From UBA12170 sp964293475 (GTDB taxonomy: Bacteria > Bacteroidota > Bacteroidia > Bacteroidales > UBA12170), in contig CAXYYJ010000021.1 of the NCBI GenBank assembly GCA_964293475.1, forward strand, positions 15,439-79,438: a stretch of 64,000 nt of DNA, written 5' to 3'. The position numbers and the translations under genes were made by a program. Position 1 is the stretch's first letter. Each line of letters opens with the position of its first letter. The notes under the pieces are model-generated. The model did no database searches. It was not told where the DNA came from and saw only the letters and a program-made list of their open reading frames with translations. Below, one piece after another: positions 1 through 8,608 of this stretch.

Positions 1-430
1 CGGGATTGAAAACAATGCCCGAAGGGAAATCATTGATAAAAGAACCACCATTATTCACCACATTAATTGCCTCAGACCAGGTTTCGCCCATATCGGTGGA
101 ATAAACCATCCCAATATCAGTTCCTGTGGAACCATAGGTTGCAGGGTCCATAATAAATGTAATGGTTATAACACCCAATTCCGGATTATAAGAAATAGCG
201 CGGGTGTCTTCTTTTCTAACGCTTCTGTAATCCTTGGCTTTGCCTACATATATTCTGTTGACATCATTTATAGCCTTGGCTGAGGTATTCAACACAGGTT
301 CCGGAAGATTGTTCTGCTGTGTGAGCTCAATATCTTTCGACTTTTTTAAAAGGTTGGTTTGCACTTTGTTCTGGGCCATTATACTGACCGAGAATACAAG
401 TACCAATGCGAATAGTAAAAATTTTTTCAT
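1..430 (-). CDS. Secreted BNR/sialidase-type repeat protein, partial (3' end missing)
   Basis: An open frame runs leftward from an ATG at 430 and leaves the window, so only about 143 N-terminal residues are seen. The first 20 residues are a classical Sec signal peptide (MKK, then a Leu/Val/Phe-rich core, then a predicted cut after SIMA). Further on, STDMGETW fits the SxDxGxTW Asp-box (BNR) motif of sialidase-like and sortilin-like beta-propellers, which are usually secreted or surface proteins. A TATATTTG promoter element lies 26 bases upstream of the start. The catalytic class, if any, cannot be judged because the rest is outside the window. Confidence 0.75.
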   Translation of the reverse strand, partial: MKKFLLFALVLVFSVSIMAQNKVQTNLLKKSKDIELTQQNNLPEPVLNTSAKAINDVNRIYVGKAKDYRSVRKEDTRAISYNPELGVITITFIMDPATYGSTGTDIGMVYSTDMGETWSEAINVVNNGGSFINDFPSGIVFNP

Positions 431-455
431 AGCTGATTTTATTAATGATAAAAGG

Positions 456-463
456 CAAATATA
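456..463 (-). promoter_or_regulatory. -7 element TATATTTG for the partial secreted gene
   Basis: Read on the minus strand this is an exact match to the Bacteroidota TAnnTTTG element, 26 bases before the ATG at 430. No clear -33 TTG was found. Confidence 0.55.
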
Positions 464-627
464 AATAAAAATGCAGCCACATTGCATAAAACCTAAGTCT
501 GGCGCAGGTTTAACATTATTTTGTCCTTTCAAAGCAAAAAATCAGCCTTTTCCCTGCCATCAAATCAGCGTAACTAAAAACAAATAAGAGCGTAGAAGCC
601 AGAACATTTGTGTGTTAAAATTTAAAT

Positions 628-1776
628 ATGAAAAGAATTACGCTGGTTATTGCGCTTGCCTTAGCTCTGGCTTCATGCAATAAAACAAAGGAAAATCCTG
701 AATCACTGCAAAATACATCCGATTTGACCATCAATACATCTGTTGAAGAGCTTAAGGCGCGGATCGAATATTTAAATACTCCTGTCAGTTTTAGTAATAA
801 TGGAAAATCGCTGGATTATAATCTGGTCGCCAGCATTCATCCTGCAGAAATAAATGGGGTTAAACTCTCGGCAACCTGCGTGGTGGCAGGTACTGAGAAA
901 GCTTATGTTGCTTTCCACACCAAAGGGAATCTTATCGGGGGAGAACTTCTCACCATCGACATCATTGACCCTTCCTCGCCGGTTATTGTTCAATCGGCAC
1001 AAAGTGAAAGCCTTGATTTCAACGATATTTACAGAACCGATGACGACCTGTCTCTATATGTGTGCGGAGATGAAAAAAATCAAAGCCGCGCTCAGGCTTT
1101 CTTTGCCGAATTAACACTCGACGAAAACGCAGTTCCGGGCGATATGTTCAACTGGAAAAGAAACGCCAACGCCTACTCAGGAAACTCTGTAACCATCACC
1201 AGCAAAGATGGCAACGAATACATCTGGATGACCAGCGGAAGCAATGGCGGCCTGGAAGTTGCAAGCCGCAGCAATCCCGATGAGATGATTTTTTCTTTCA
1301 ACGCATCCTACACCAAACAATTTGATGCCGATCGCAATTTCGGTGCTGTTGTCTTTGGCATTCAGGAGAATCTTTCGGTCATCAGAGTTTTTCAATTGGA
1401 CAACGAATTCCAGTTTACCGATTATCAAATTCCCTACGATGTGACGCTTCTGGGGAAAAACAGCTTAGTTGTGGAACGAAATCTGGCCTATCTGGCCATG
1501 GGGAACAATGGTCTTGTAGTTTTCGACCTGGAAGCAGGCGAAATAGTTCAAACCTTTAAAGCCGATGGTGGAACAGCCAATGCCGTTTTTGTGGAGAAAG
1601 ATTTTGTTTATCTGGCCTACGGAAGTGCTGGTCTATATATTTTGGATGCTGCCAGCCTCGAAAACTTAGGCAATTGGCGCTACGATGGAAGCTGCAATTT
1701 TGTTTATGTGGAACACGAAACCGTTTTTGTAGCCAATGGCGATGGAGAAGGTTTTTTAGTGCTTCAGCAAAAATAA
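628..1776 (+). CDS. LVIVD/beta-propeller-type lipoprotein
   Basis: 382 residues. The N-terminus is a lipoprotein signal with a lipobox ending in Cys17 (LALASC). The C-terminal half has repeated units such as AYLAMGNNGLVVFDL and VYLAYGSAGLYILDA, which resemble LVIVD-type beta-propeller blades (a short strand, a Gly-rich turn, then L-x-V/I-x-D). Such proteins are envelope lipoproteins of unknown ligand. The gene stands alone: it is divergent from the partial gene to its left and convergent with the hydrolase to its right, 21 bases away. The lipobox is seen directly. The propeller assignment is inference from the repeats and no enzymatic role is suggested. Confidence 0.7.
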   Translation: MKRITLVIALALALASCNKTKENPESLQNTSDLTINTSVEELKARIEYLNTPVSFSNNGKSLDYNLVASIHPAEINGVKLSATCVVAGTEKAYVAFHTKGNLIGGELLTIDIIDPSSPVIVQSAQSESLDFNDIYRTDDDLSLYVCGDEKNQSRAQAFFAELTLDENAVPGDMFNWKRNANAYSGNSVTITSKDGNEYIWMTSGSNGGLEVASRSNPDEMIFSFNASYTKQFDADRNFGAVVFGIQENLSVIRVFQLDNEFQFTDYQIPYDVTLLGKNSLVVERNLAYLAMGNNGLVVFDLEAGEIVQTFKADGGTANAVFVEKDFVYLAYGSAGLYILDAASLENLGNWRYDGSCNFVYVEHETVFVANGDGEGFLVLQQK

Positions 1777-1797
1777 TACACCCGAAATCATCAGGGA

Positions 1798-3057
1798 TTA
1801 TTGATTCCCTTTTTTAAATTCATAAGTCAAAATTGATGTTTCAGATGGCTTGGCAATCAGCTTTGGTTCTTTGCCCTTCAAATACATATCGAAAAAATCG
1901 ACCAAATAGTCATTAAGCTGCACAAGTGCTTCAGCACCATCAATTTTCCCAACCATACTATTCTTTAAATCAGTGGATTGATAGGGCATAACCGCGCCAT
2001 CGCTAAATAAAAAATGGCTGGCATTGGGGAACGACAAAAAAGAAAAATCGCTGATGGTATTCTTAAAATTTACGGTATTTCCAAGATTCCATTTGGGGTT
2101 GTAGTCGCTCTGAACCAACATAAAGGGCTGTTTCATAGGGTTATCTATGGTGGTGCCAAACTGAAAACAATCTAAATTTATCCCCGCTTTTACTCTCAAA
2201 TCCTCCTGACATAGCTCGCCGGTTACAGCACCTCCCACAGACTGACCAAATGCTCCAATGGCTGAAAGGTCCATCTTTCCAAGTATGGAATGGCTTTTTC
2301 TATGTTTCTCATCGCTGATATAATCCACAAAAAACCTGGAATCTGCTACCCACCACCCTATCACTTTATTGAAACGATGCAGCATTCTGTGATAATATCG
2401 TGTTATCTCTTCTACATTTTCAGGGGAATTGGTTGGCTTCCACTGAAAAAAATTAGCCACTACCAGCTGCAAATAAGCCCATTGCGCTCTCTTTCTCTTT
2501 AAAAGCATTACCTGATTTGGCGGGAAAGTCATATAAGGCTGCTCGTAAGGATGGTTGATGCTGCAGACAATATATCCCTGGCTGGCCAAGGCTTCCATCA
2601 TGGCGGTGTAGAGCTCCGGCAATCCAAAATAATAGCCTGGATTAAAAATAATGACAGGCAAATTAGAATCACTGACTATGATGGGGGCTTCGGAATAGGA
2701 ATGTGTTGGATATTTTTGAAGTTCCAGCATCCATTCCAGGGGTAATTTTTTCGATTTAAATGTCTCGTAAATGGTTTCGGTTGGATAGGTTGACAAATAA
2801 GCCTCTACCTTTTGACCTTTATTTGGCACAGCCGGATACCAAATCTTTATATATAACCTCCTATATTCCTTTCTTTCAAGGGGATTTATCCGGCTGGAAT
2901 CGGTTAAGAACAGTTCGGTGGTTCCAATTTGAAACGGGCCTTTTGGCTTTGGTAAAAAATCTGTCGTGCTCTGAGAAAAGGAAAAAGTGCATAAACCAAG
3001 AAAAATAGCAATAAGACCTGGCAACAAGCCTTTATTCACCAGTTTATTCATCTTCAT
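1798..3057 (-). CDS. Secreted PAF-acetylhydrolase-like alpha/beta hydrolase
   Basis: 419 residues with a Sec signal peptide of about 28 residues. The body resembles the platelet-activating-factor acetylhydrolase II family. It has an oxyanion-type strand (PVIIFNPGYYFG, about 135-146), a nucleophile elbow GQSVGG with Ser273, an acid candidate Asp296 in NLD, and a His candidate at 348 in SHFLFSD, so the full catalytic triad can be placed. Its natural ester substrate cannot be told from sequence. The start overlaps the stop of the upstream phosphatase by 14 bases, so the two are probably co-transcribed and translationally coupled. An ATG two codons downstream is an equally possible start. Confidence 0.8.
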   Translation of the reverse strand: MKMNKLVNKGLLPGLIAIFLGLCTFSFSQSTTDFLPKPKGPFQIGTTELFLTDSSRINPLERKEYRRLYIKIWYPAVPNKGQKVEAYLSTYPTETIYETFKSKKLPLEWMLELQKYPTHSYSEAPIIVSDSNLPVIIFNPGYYFGLPELYTAMMEALASQGYIVCSINHPYEQPYMTFPPNQVMLLKRKRAQWAYLQLVVANFFQWKPTNSPENVEEITRYYHRMLHRFNKVIGWWVADSRFFVDYISDEKHRKSHSILGKMDLSAIGAFGQSVGGAVTGELCQEDLRVKAGINLDCFQFGTTIDNPMKQPFMLVQSDYNPKWNLGNTVNFKNTISDFSFLSFPNASHFLFSDGAVMPYQSTDLKNSMVGKIDGAEALVQLNDYLVDFFDMYLKGKEPKLIAKPSETSILTYEFKKGNQ

Positions 3058-3760
3058 TATGTTGCGTAATTAACAAACGGCTATTGAGCTCAAAAGCCAG
3101 TAGATTTCCAAATCCAGCTTTTCGGGTCATATAAACTCCGTTGTCCAGGTCAATAAACTCGTGCTTCTCCTGATTGATGCAGTGATGGATATATTCCAAA
3201 TCCACAGGAGTATGCCCGTGAATAAGTTGACGATAGCCAATTTTTGATGGAATAATTTTAAACTCCTTAGCCCAAAGCATGCTTTTTTTATCCATAAAAA
3301 CATTGTCGGGTTTAAAATTCAAACCAGCATGAACAATTACATAGTCGTTGAATTCCAGATAATATTCCAGATTCTCCATCCACTGAATGTACTTCATGGG
3401 AACTTGTTTCACCGATTTTACCTTAAACGACTTCAAGGTATCTTTCCCCCCAAATTCATACCACTCCTTGCGCAACATATTGGTCTCAAAGAGTCTGCCC
3501 AATCCTTTTTTCTCGCGCAAATAATACAAATTCTGCAGCAAAAACTCCTCGTGATTGCCCATGAGAGTAGTGGTTTTATAGCCACTTTCCTGCAACCGCA
3601 TAATCTCGTCAATCACCCCTTTCGAGTCGGGGCCACGATCGATATAATCGCCCAAAAAAATTAAATGATCTGTTTTATTGGGTCTTATCTGAGCCAATAA
3701 TGACTTTAATGTGTTCGAATAGCCGTGAATATCGGGGATTACCCAGCGCTTTTGGTTCAT
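3044..3760 (-). CDS. PPP-family metallophosphatase (serine/threonine phosphatase 1-like)
   Basis: 238 residues, a soluble single-domain calcineurin-like phosphoesterase. The metal-binding signature is complete: Asp10-x-His12, GDYIDRG at 37-43 with Asp38, GNHE at 68-71, then HAG and HGHTP further on. This order is typical of bacterial PrpA/PrpE-like and lambda-type PP1 phosphatases, which act on phosphoproteins or nucleotides. The target is not predictable. It is first of a two-gene unit with the secreted hydrolase, and its promoter element sits back-to-back with that of the deacetylase gene to the right. Confidence 0.88.
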   Translation of the reverse strand: MNQKRWVIPDIHGYSNTLKSLLAQIRPNKTDHLIFLGDYIDRGPDSKGVIDEIMRLQESGYKTTTLMGNHEEFLLQNLYYLREKKGLGRLFETNMLRKEWYEFGGKDTLKSFKVKSVKQVPMKYIQWMENLEYYLEFNDYVIVHAGLNFKPDNVFMDKKSMLWAKEFKIIPSKIGYRQLIHGHTPVDLEYIHHCINQEKHEFIDLDNGVYMTRKAGFGNLLAFELNSRLLITQHNEDE

Positions 3761-3786
3761 GATGATTTTTTTCCGGGGCTAAATTA

Positions 3787-3794
3787 CAAATTTA
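3787..3794 (-). promoter_or_regulatory. -7 element TAAATTTG for the phosphatase gene
   Basis: Exact TAnnTTTG match on the minus strand, 27 bases before the ATG at 3760. It is only 3 bases from the plus-strand -7 element at 3798. Confidence 0.55.
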
Positions 3795-3797
3795 CTT

Positions 3798-3805
3798 TAC
3801 TTTTG
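3798..3805 (+). promoter_or_regulatory. -7 element TACTTTTG for the deacetylase gene
   Basis: Exact TAnnTTTG match ending 5 bases before the ATG at 3811. This implies a leaderless or nearly leaderless mRNA. Confidence 0.55.
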
Positions 3806-3810
3806 CTTTT

Positions 3811-4437
3811 ATGTATTTGGTTAAAACTCCGGTAATATTATCAAAATTGTCAAGCAAATTGCTGGTGTGGAAAATTGAAACCACCCAGCCCGAAATATTT
3901 CTCACCTTCGACGATGGCCCAATTCCTCATCTAACCATGGAAATACTAAGCATTTTAGCAGATTATGAGGCCAAAGCAACTTTCTTTTGCGTGGGCGAAA
4001 ATGCGCAACGAAACCCCCAACTTGTCCAACGAATTTTGAACGATGGTCACGCCATTGGAAATCATTCTCACCAACATATCAGCGGATGGGATACGCCTTT
4101 AACCACCTATGTCAACAATGTTCACGAAGCTTCCAAACATATCAGCAGCAAGCTTTTCCGCCCACCCTATGGGCAAATCAACTATCAGCAAATCAAAGAG
4201 TTGAAAAATGATTATCGAATTATCATGTGGTCTGTTTTAAGCGGTGATTTCGATAAAAATATCAGCCCCCAGCAATGTCTGTTCCACTCGCTTCAAGCGG
4301 TGCAGGGCGATATCATCGTATTCCACGACAACCATAAAGCTCAGGAGAATATGCTCTACGCTCTTCCTCGTTTCCTGGAGCATTTTACTGCGAAGGGCTT
4401 TCGATTCAGTACCCTGAAAAATCAATTTGCTGATTAA
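3811..4437 (+). CDS. Polysaccharide deacetylase family protein (NodB homology)
   Basis: 208 residues, essentially one NodB domain of carbohydrate esterase family 4. The motifs appear in order: TFDDGP with Asp34/Asp35 (catalytic base and metal ligand), GNHSHQH (metal histidines), FRPPYG, and a late IIVFHDN segment. Such enzymes remove N-acetyl groups from peptidoglycan, chitin or other glycans using a divalent metal. No obvious signal peptide is present, so it is cytoplasmic or exported by an unseen route. It is followed 26 bases later by the Ig-like lipoprotein gene on the same strand, a possible operon. Confidence 0.88.
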   Translation: MYLVKTPVILSKLSSKLLVWKIETTQPEIFLTFDDGPIPHLTMEILSILADYEAKATFFCVGENAQRNPQLVQRILNDGHAIGNHSHQHISGWDTPLTTYVNNVHEASKHISSKLFRPPYGQINYQQIKELKNDYRIIMWSVLSGDFDKNISPQQCLFHSLQAVQGDIIVFHDNHKAQENMLYALPRFLEHFTAKGFRFSTLKNQFAD

Positions 4438-4463
4438 CTCATCAATTTTTCCCTATTTAACAA

Positions 4464-6365
4464 ATGATGATTAAATTTGTCCCCCTAAACAGATTCATTT
4501 TGAAATTCAACCGACTATACCTTTTATTCATTTTTCTGCTCATGGCATCCGCCATGCAGTTTTGCGCAAGCCCGGGACCTCTTGTTGGGGGTGAGAAAGA
4601 TGAAGACCCACCCGTTTTTCTGGGAAGCAATCCTGCCAAATATGACAGAAACATCAAACCACGAAAAATTACTTTGCAATTCGATGAATTTCTGGTACTT
4701 GACGATTTAACAAAACATCTCATCATTTCTCCACCCATAAACGAAGACCCTGAAATTAAACTCAAGGGGAAAAAAGTTCTGATTAAAAACGATCAAGACC
4801 TTGTTTTAGAAGACAATACAACCTATACCTACTATTTTGGCGACGCCATTTGCGACCTTCACGAAACTAACCCCATCCGTAACTTTGAATTTGTTTTCAG
4901 TACCGGGCCCAATCTCGATAGTCTCAGCATCCGCGGCCTACTTCGACAAGCCAAAACCATGTCGCCCATTGAAGGAGCTTTCGTATGTCTTTATAAACCC
5001 AATACCAACGATACCATTCCTTTCGATAGTCTTCCCTATTTGGTTCGACCTTATTATATCGCCCGTACCAACGAAATGGGAGAATATAATTTAAATAACT
5101 TAAAACCTGATACTTACCTCATGTTTGCCCTCGTTGATGCCAACGGAAATTACTTTTTCGATATGCCCAACGAAGAAATTGCCTTTGTCGATACGCTGGT
5201 TTTCCCCCAGGAAGTGTTCGAGATTATTCCCGATTCTATTCCAGTTTCCGACTCCGACACAGCACTTATGGACAGCCTTTGGCAATATCATAGCTATACC
5301 ATGATTAAAAATCCGGTCGACCTGTTTCTCTTTCTGCAGGACGACTCCATTCCCCGGCTGCTCGAAACTAAAGTGGACCCAGGGAAAAAAATCGATATGG
5401 TATTTAAATTCCCCATACGCGATAGCCTAAATATCAATTTAGTAAATGACTCTACAACTCAAAGCTGGTATTTGGAAGAATATTCTCAGCATAGAGATTC
5501 TCTGACATTGTGGCTCAAAGAAATTCCAAAAGATACCATTCAACTTCGGGTTCAAATTGATACCATCAGCGCCGATACACTTTCTTTGGTTTTGAAAGAA
5601 CCCGTAAAAAAACCTGAAAAATCGAAAAAATCAACCCGCAAGAAAGTCGCTAAAAAAGATAAAAAAGAAGAGAAACCCGTGGTGAAATATTCCACCAGCA
5701 CCAAGCAAACGCACCTGTTTAGCTCCGATGTTTTGGTCAATTTTGAAACCCCGCTGGTTTATGCGAATATGGAAAATGTGGTGATTCAGGAAGATTCAAT
5801 CTGGGTAAAAGGTCTTTATGTTTTTACCGATTCGCTAAAAAGGAAACTCAGAATAACCTACCCCTGGAAAGAAGCCACCAACTATAATATCATCATACCA
5901 CAGGAGGCTTTGCGCGACTTGTTTGAACTGGAAAACGACAGCATAAAAATTAAATTCAAAACCACCTCAGCCGATAATTACGGAAAAATAGTTGTGGATT
6001 TAAAAACAGACTCCACTTTTAGCTATCCCGCAGTTATTCAATTGATTAAGGGGGAAGCTGAAAAAGAACAGATTGTACAGAAACAAACGCTAACTTCCGA
6101 CACCACTGTTGTTTTTCCTTATGTTGGAGAAGGCGAATTCTACATAAAAATCATTGAGGACAAAAACAAAAACGGACGCTGGAATTCGGGGGATTTTGGA
6201 AAAAGACTTCTTCCGGAAAGTGTCTACTATCTTCAAAAAATAATCCCCGTAAAAGTTGGATGGGATGTTCAGGAGGTTTGGCAACTAAAAGCTTCGGATA
6301 AAAAGCGCCCACCAGCCTTGAAAAAGGATAACAAGAAGGACAAGAAAACTGCGAAGAAAAAATAG
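4464..6365 (+). CDS. Ig-like (SbsA-type) domain lipoprotein
   Basis: 633 residues. A long N-terminal hydrophobic stretch ends in a lipobox with Cys34 (AMQFC), followed by a Gly/Pro-rich linker. The first domain (about 48-140, with KITLQFDEFLVLDD) matches the bacterial Ig-like Big_5/SbsA type that is common in one conserved Bacteroidota lipoprotein. Middle parts look like further beta-sandwich repeats. Two Lys-rich patches are present, one near 390-400 and one forming the last 20 residues. It is probably anchored in the envelope with a structural or binding role; the exact job is unknown. Two ATGs in a row open the frame and either may be used. Confidence 0.75.
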   Translation: MMIKFVPLNRFILKFNRLYLLFIFLLMASAMQFCASPGPLVGGEKDEDPPVFLGSNPAKYDRNIKPRKITLQFDEFLVLDDLTKHLIISPPINEDPEIKLKGKKVLIKNDQDLVLEDNTTYTYYFGDAICDLHETNPIRNFEFVFSTGPNLDSLSIRGLLRQAKTMSPIEGAFVCLYKPNTNDTIPFDSLPYLVRPYYIARTNEMGEYNLNNLKPDTYLMFALVDANGNYFFDMPNEEIAFVDTLVFPQEVFEIIPDSIPVSDSDTALMDSLWQYHSYTMIKNPVDLFLFLQDDSIPRLLETKVDPGKKIDMVFKFPIRDSLNINLVNDSTTQSWYLEEYSQHRDSLTLWLKEIPKDTIQLRVQIDTISADTLSLVLKEPVKKPEKSKKSTRKKVAKKDKKEEKPVVKYSTSTKQTHLFSSDVLVNFETPLVYANMENVVIQEDSIWVKGLYVFTDSLKRKLRITYPWKEATNYNIIIPQEALRDLFELENDSIKIKFKTTSADNYGKIVVDLKTDSTFSYPAVIQLIKGEAEKEQIVQKQTLTSDTTVVFPYVGEGEFYIKIIEDKNKNGRWNSGDFGKRLLPESVYYLQKIIPVKVGWDVQEVWQLKASDKKRPPALKKDNKKDKKTAKKK

Positions 6366-6391
6366 AATAACGGATTCGTGGCTAAAATCTG

Positions 6392-6685
6392 CTAATTACA
6401 ACGACTCAGGCAGTTAACAATTTCGCTGATAATTTCACTATTGAGGCTATAAACAATATTTTTTCCCGAACGCTCCGATTTTAAAATTCCGCGGTTTTTC
6501 AAAATATTTAAATGATGGGATGCACTGGCCTGCTCAATATCCAATTTCGAAAAAATATCGCTAACACACAGTGAGCCATTAACTTCAAGCATTTCTATAA
6601 TGGCAATTCGCACAGGATGAGCCATGGCTTTCAACCGGTTGGCTGCCTTTTCCAAATGATTTATATCAAAATCGGTTTTATTCAT
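6392..6685 (-). CDS. ArsR-family winged-helix transcriptional regulator
   Basis: 97 residues from the ATG at 6685; a TTG four codons upstream is less likely. It has the typical ArsR/SmtB layout: NRLKAMAHPVRIAIIEML, then a helix-turn-helix with ASASHHLNILKNRGILKSER and a wing. The metal-sensing ELCVCD loop is degenerate here (SLCVSD), so it lacks the second Cys of arsenic/cadmium sensors, and only two other Cys occur at the very C-terminus. It may therefore sense something else, such as redox or sulfur state. It lies downstream of adenine deaminase on the same strand but has its own TAAATTTG promoter element. Confidence 0.88.
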   Translation of the reverse strand: MNKTDFDINHLEKAANRLKAMAHPVRIAIIEMLEVNGSLCVSDIFSKLDIEQASASHHLNILKNRGILKSERSGKNIVYSLNSEIISEIVNCLSRCN

Positions 6686-6710
6686 TTTGAAAGTCAATAT
6701 TTTCTGGGGG

Positions 6711-6718
6711 CAAATTTA
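6711..6718 (-). promoter_or_regulatory. -7 element TAAATTTG for the ArsR gene
   Basis: Exact TAnnTTTG match on the minus strand, 26 bases before the ATG at 6685. Confidence 0.5.
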
Positions 6719-6788
6719 GAAAAACCAGCTATACTTTGCCTCTAATCTGGTAGTTTATAACCATTCTACAAAAAGAATGTAAAGGATT

Positions 6789-8414
6789 TTAAGCCTCTGC
6801 CAAAGCAGTAAACTGGAAATTCTGTCCGTCAAACAGCCCTTTATCGCTCAATTTCAACTGTGGAATTACCAAAAGTGCCATAAATGACAGGGTCATAAAA
6901 GGCGCATTGAGCGAACTCCCCATCAGCTTTGCCATTGCATCCAATTGCTCGTATTGCTCAGCTACTTTATAACCATCGGCCTTCGACATAATTCCAGCCA
7001 CTGGTAATTCCAACACCAGCTCATTCCCGGAATTCACAGCACAAACTCCACCACCACACTCGTTTATAAGCTCAATGGCTTTGAGCAAATCGCTGTCAGC
7101 AACGCCCACAGCCACAATATTATGACTGTCGTGCGCAACACTTGAAGCTATGGCGCCACTTTTCAATCCAAAACCCTTGATAAATCCAAGAGCTGGTTTC
7201 GATGGCTCGTATCTGTTGAGAACTACAATTTTTAAAATATCGTTTTCCACATCGCTTTCCAAAAACTCTCCTGCCTGACTCATATCAACGAGCAGTTTAT
7301 TGGTGATTAATTCGCCCTCCAAAGCTTCAATCACTTTAACAGAAGTGTTGGCGTTGGGGATTTGCAAATCGTTCAATTCTAAATGATTGACATAGAATTT
7401 GTTAATAGGTGTTTCATCCACAGGCATTATCGTAGTTTTGCCCGATTCGGCGATTAAAACTCCATTACAATAGGTTTTTATCACATTAAAATTCTCTAAA
7501 TTATCAATCAGAATACAATCCGCCGCATCGCCTGGCTGCAACATTCCCACAGGTAAATTATAGTGTTTAATGGGGTTGAAAATACAACTTCTAAGCACAT
7601 TCATCAGCAGAAATCCATCGGCAATGGCTCGCCGAACCAGTTGATTGATATGACCCTTGGCCAAATCGTTGGGATGTTTGTCGTCAGAGCAAAGCATCAC
7701 CTGTTGGGGGTGAGATTTCAGCAACGATTTAAGACTTTCGTAGTTCTTTGCAGCGCTCCCTTCGCGAATTTGAACGGTCATGCCGCGGCTTATTTTGTCA
7801 ATGGCTTCGTCTAATGTAAAGCACTCATGATCGGTGGTAATTCCTGCTTTGATATAGGTATCGGCATCTGCTCCTTTTAGGCCGGGCGCATGTCCGTCAA
7901 TGGGTTTATTCAATCTTTTTGAGGCATCCAATTTGGCCCACACCTCAGCATCATGATAGAGCACCCCCGGAAAATTCATCATTTCCGACAAATATTTTAT
8001 TTCATCAAGACTCAGCAATTTTTCAACTTCTACACTACTGAGCGAAGCTCCGCTCGTTTCAAAACTGGTTGCCGGAACGCAACTCGGTGCGCCAAAAAAG
8101 AATTTAAAAGGCACTTTCTTCCCGTTTTCAATCATAAACATCACGCCTTCCATGCCCAAAACATTGGCTATTTCGTGGGGATCACTCACCGTGGCAACAG
8201 TTCCATGAACCGATGCCAAACGAGCAAATTCCGAGGGAATGAGCATGCTGCTTTCCACGTGAATATGAGCATCCACAAGGCCAGGAAGAATAAAGTTTTG
8301 CTCTTCAACATCTTCCCGCGCAATAACCTGATCTATTTTCCCATCTTTTATGACCACTTCGCCCTTAAAAATCTTCCCGGCAACTATATCTACAATCTGA
8401 CCACGTAATATCAT
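6789..8414 (-). CDS. ade: Adenine deaminase
   Basis: 541 residues, the usual length for the Ade (amidohydrolase superfamily) adenine deaminase, which converts adenine to hypoxanthine and ammonia in purine salvage. Visible landmarks are the metal-binding LPGLVDAHIHVESSM segment near 50-65, GHAPGL and DHECFT in the middle (further metal ligands), CSDDKHPNDL, and a C-terminal domain with VAHDSHNIVAVG and NSGNELVLELPVAGIMS, which is specific to Ade. It is cytoplasmic with no signal. It stands alone, followed by the ArsR gene about 100 bases downstream. The assignment is strong from motif order and length. Confidence 0.93.
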   Translation of the reverse strand: MILRGQIVDIVAGKIFKGEVVIKDGKIDQVIAREDVEEQNFILPGLVDAHIHVESSMLIPSEFARLASVHGTVATVSDPHEIANVLGMEGVMFMIENGKKVPFKFFFGAPSCVPATSFETSGASLSSVEVEKLLSLDEIKYLSEMMNFPGVLYHDAEVWAKLDASKRLNKPIDGHAPGLKGADADTYIKAGITTDHECFTLDEAIDKISRGMTVQIREGSAAKNYESLKSLLKSHPQQVMLCSDDKHPNDLAKGHINQLVRRAIADGFLLMNVLRSCIFNPIKHYNLPVGMLQPGDAADCILIDNLENFNVIKTYCNGVLIAESGKTTIMPVDETPINKFYVNHLELNDLQIPNANTSVKVIEALEGELITNKLLVDMSQAGEFLESDVENDILKIVVLNRYEPSKPALGFIKGFGLKSGAIASSVAHDSHNIVAVGVADSDLLKAIELINECGGGVCAVNSGNELVLELPVAGIMSKADGYKVAEQYEQLDAMAKLMGSSLNAPFMTLSFMALLVIPQLKLSDKGLFDGQNFQFTALAEA

Positions 8415-8584
8415 GACTAGTTTTTTTGAGGTAAAGATAGATATGTTTTAGAAACTTTTCAAGTGATAGGATATCGGGTTGAGCCACAGATTCAGCGGAA
8501 AAAAACTGCCGGTTTTTAAGAAAATCTCTTCACAAATAATGTTATCGAAGCTCATAAATTGCCTTCCAAATAGCCACAAACTTG

Positions 8585-8592
8585 TATATTTG
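8585..8592 (+). promoter_or_regulatory. -7 element TATATTTG for pdxA
   Basis: Exact TAnnTTTG match 17 bases before the pdxA ATG at 8609. A TTG at 8559-8561 lies 23 bases upstream, a loose fit to the -33 element. It also argues against an upstream TTG start at 8582. Confidence 0.55.
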
Positions 8593-8608
8593 CACAAAAC
8601 CGAAGAGC

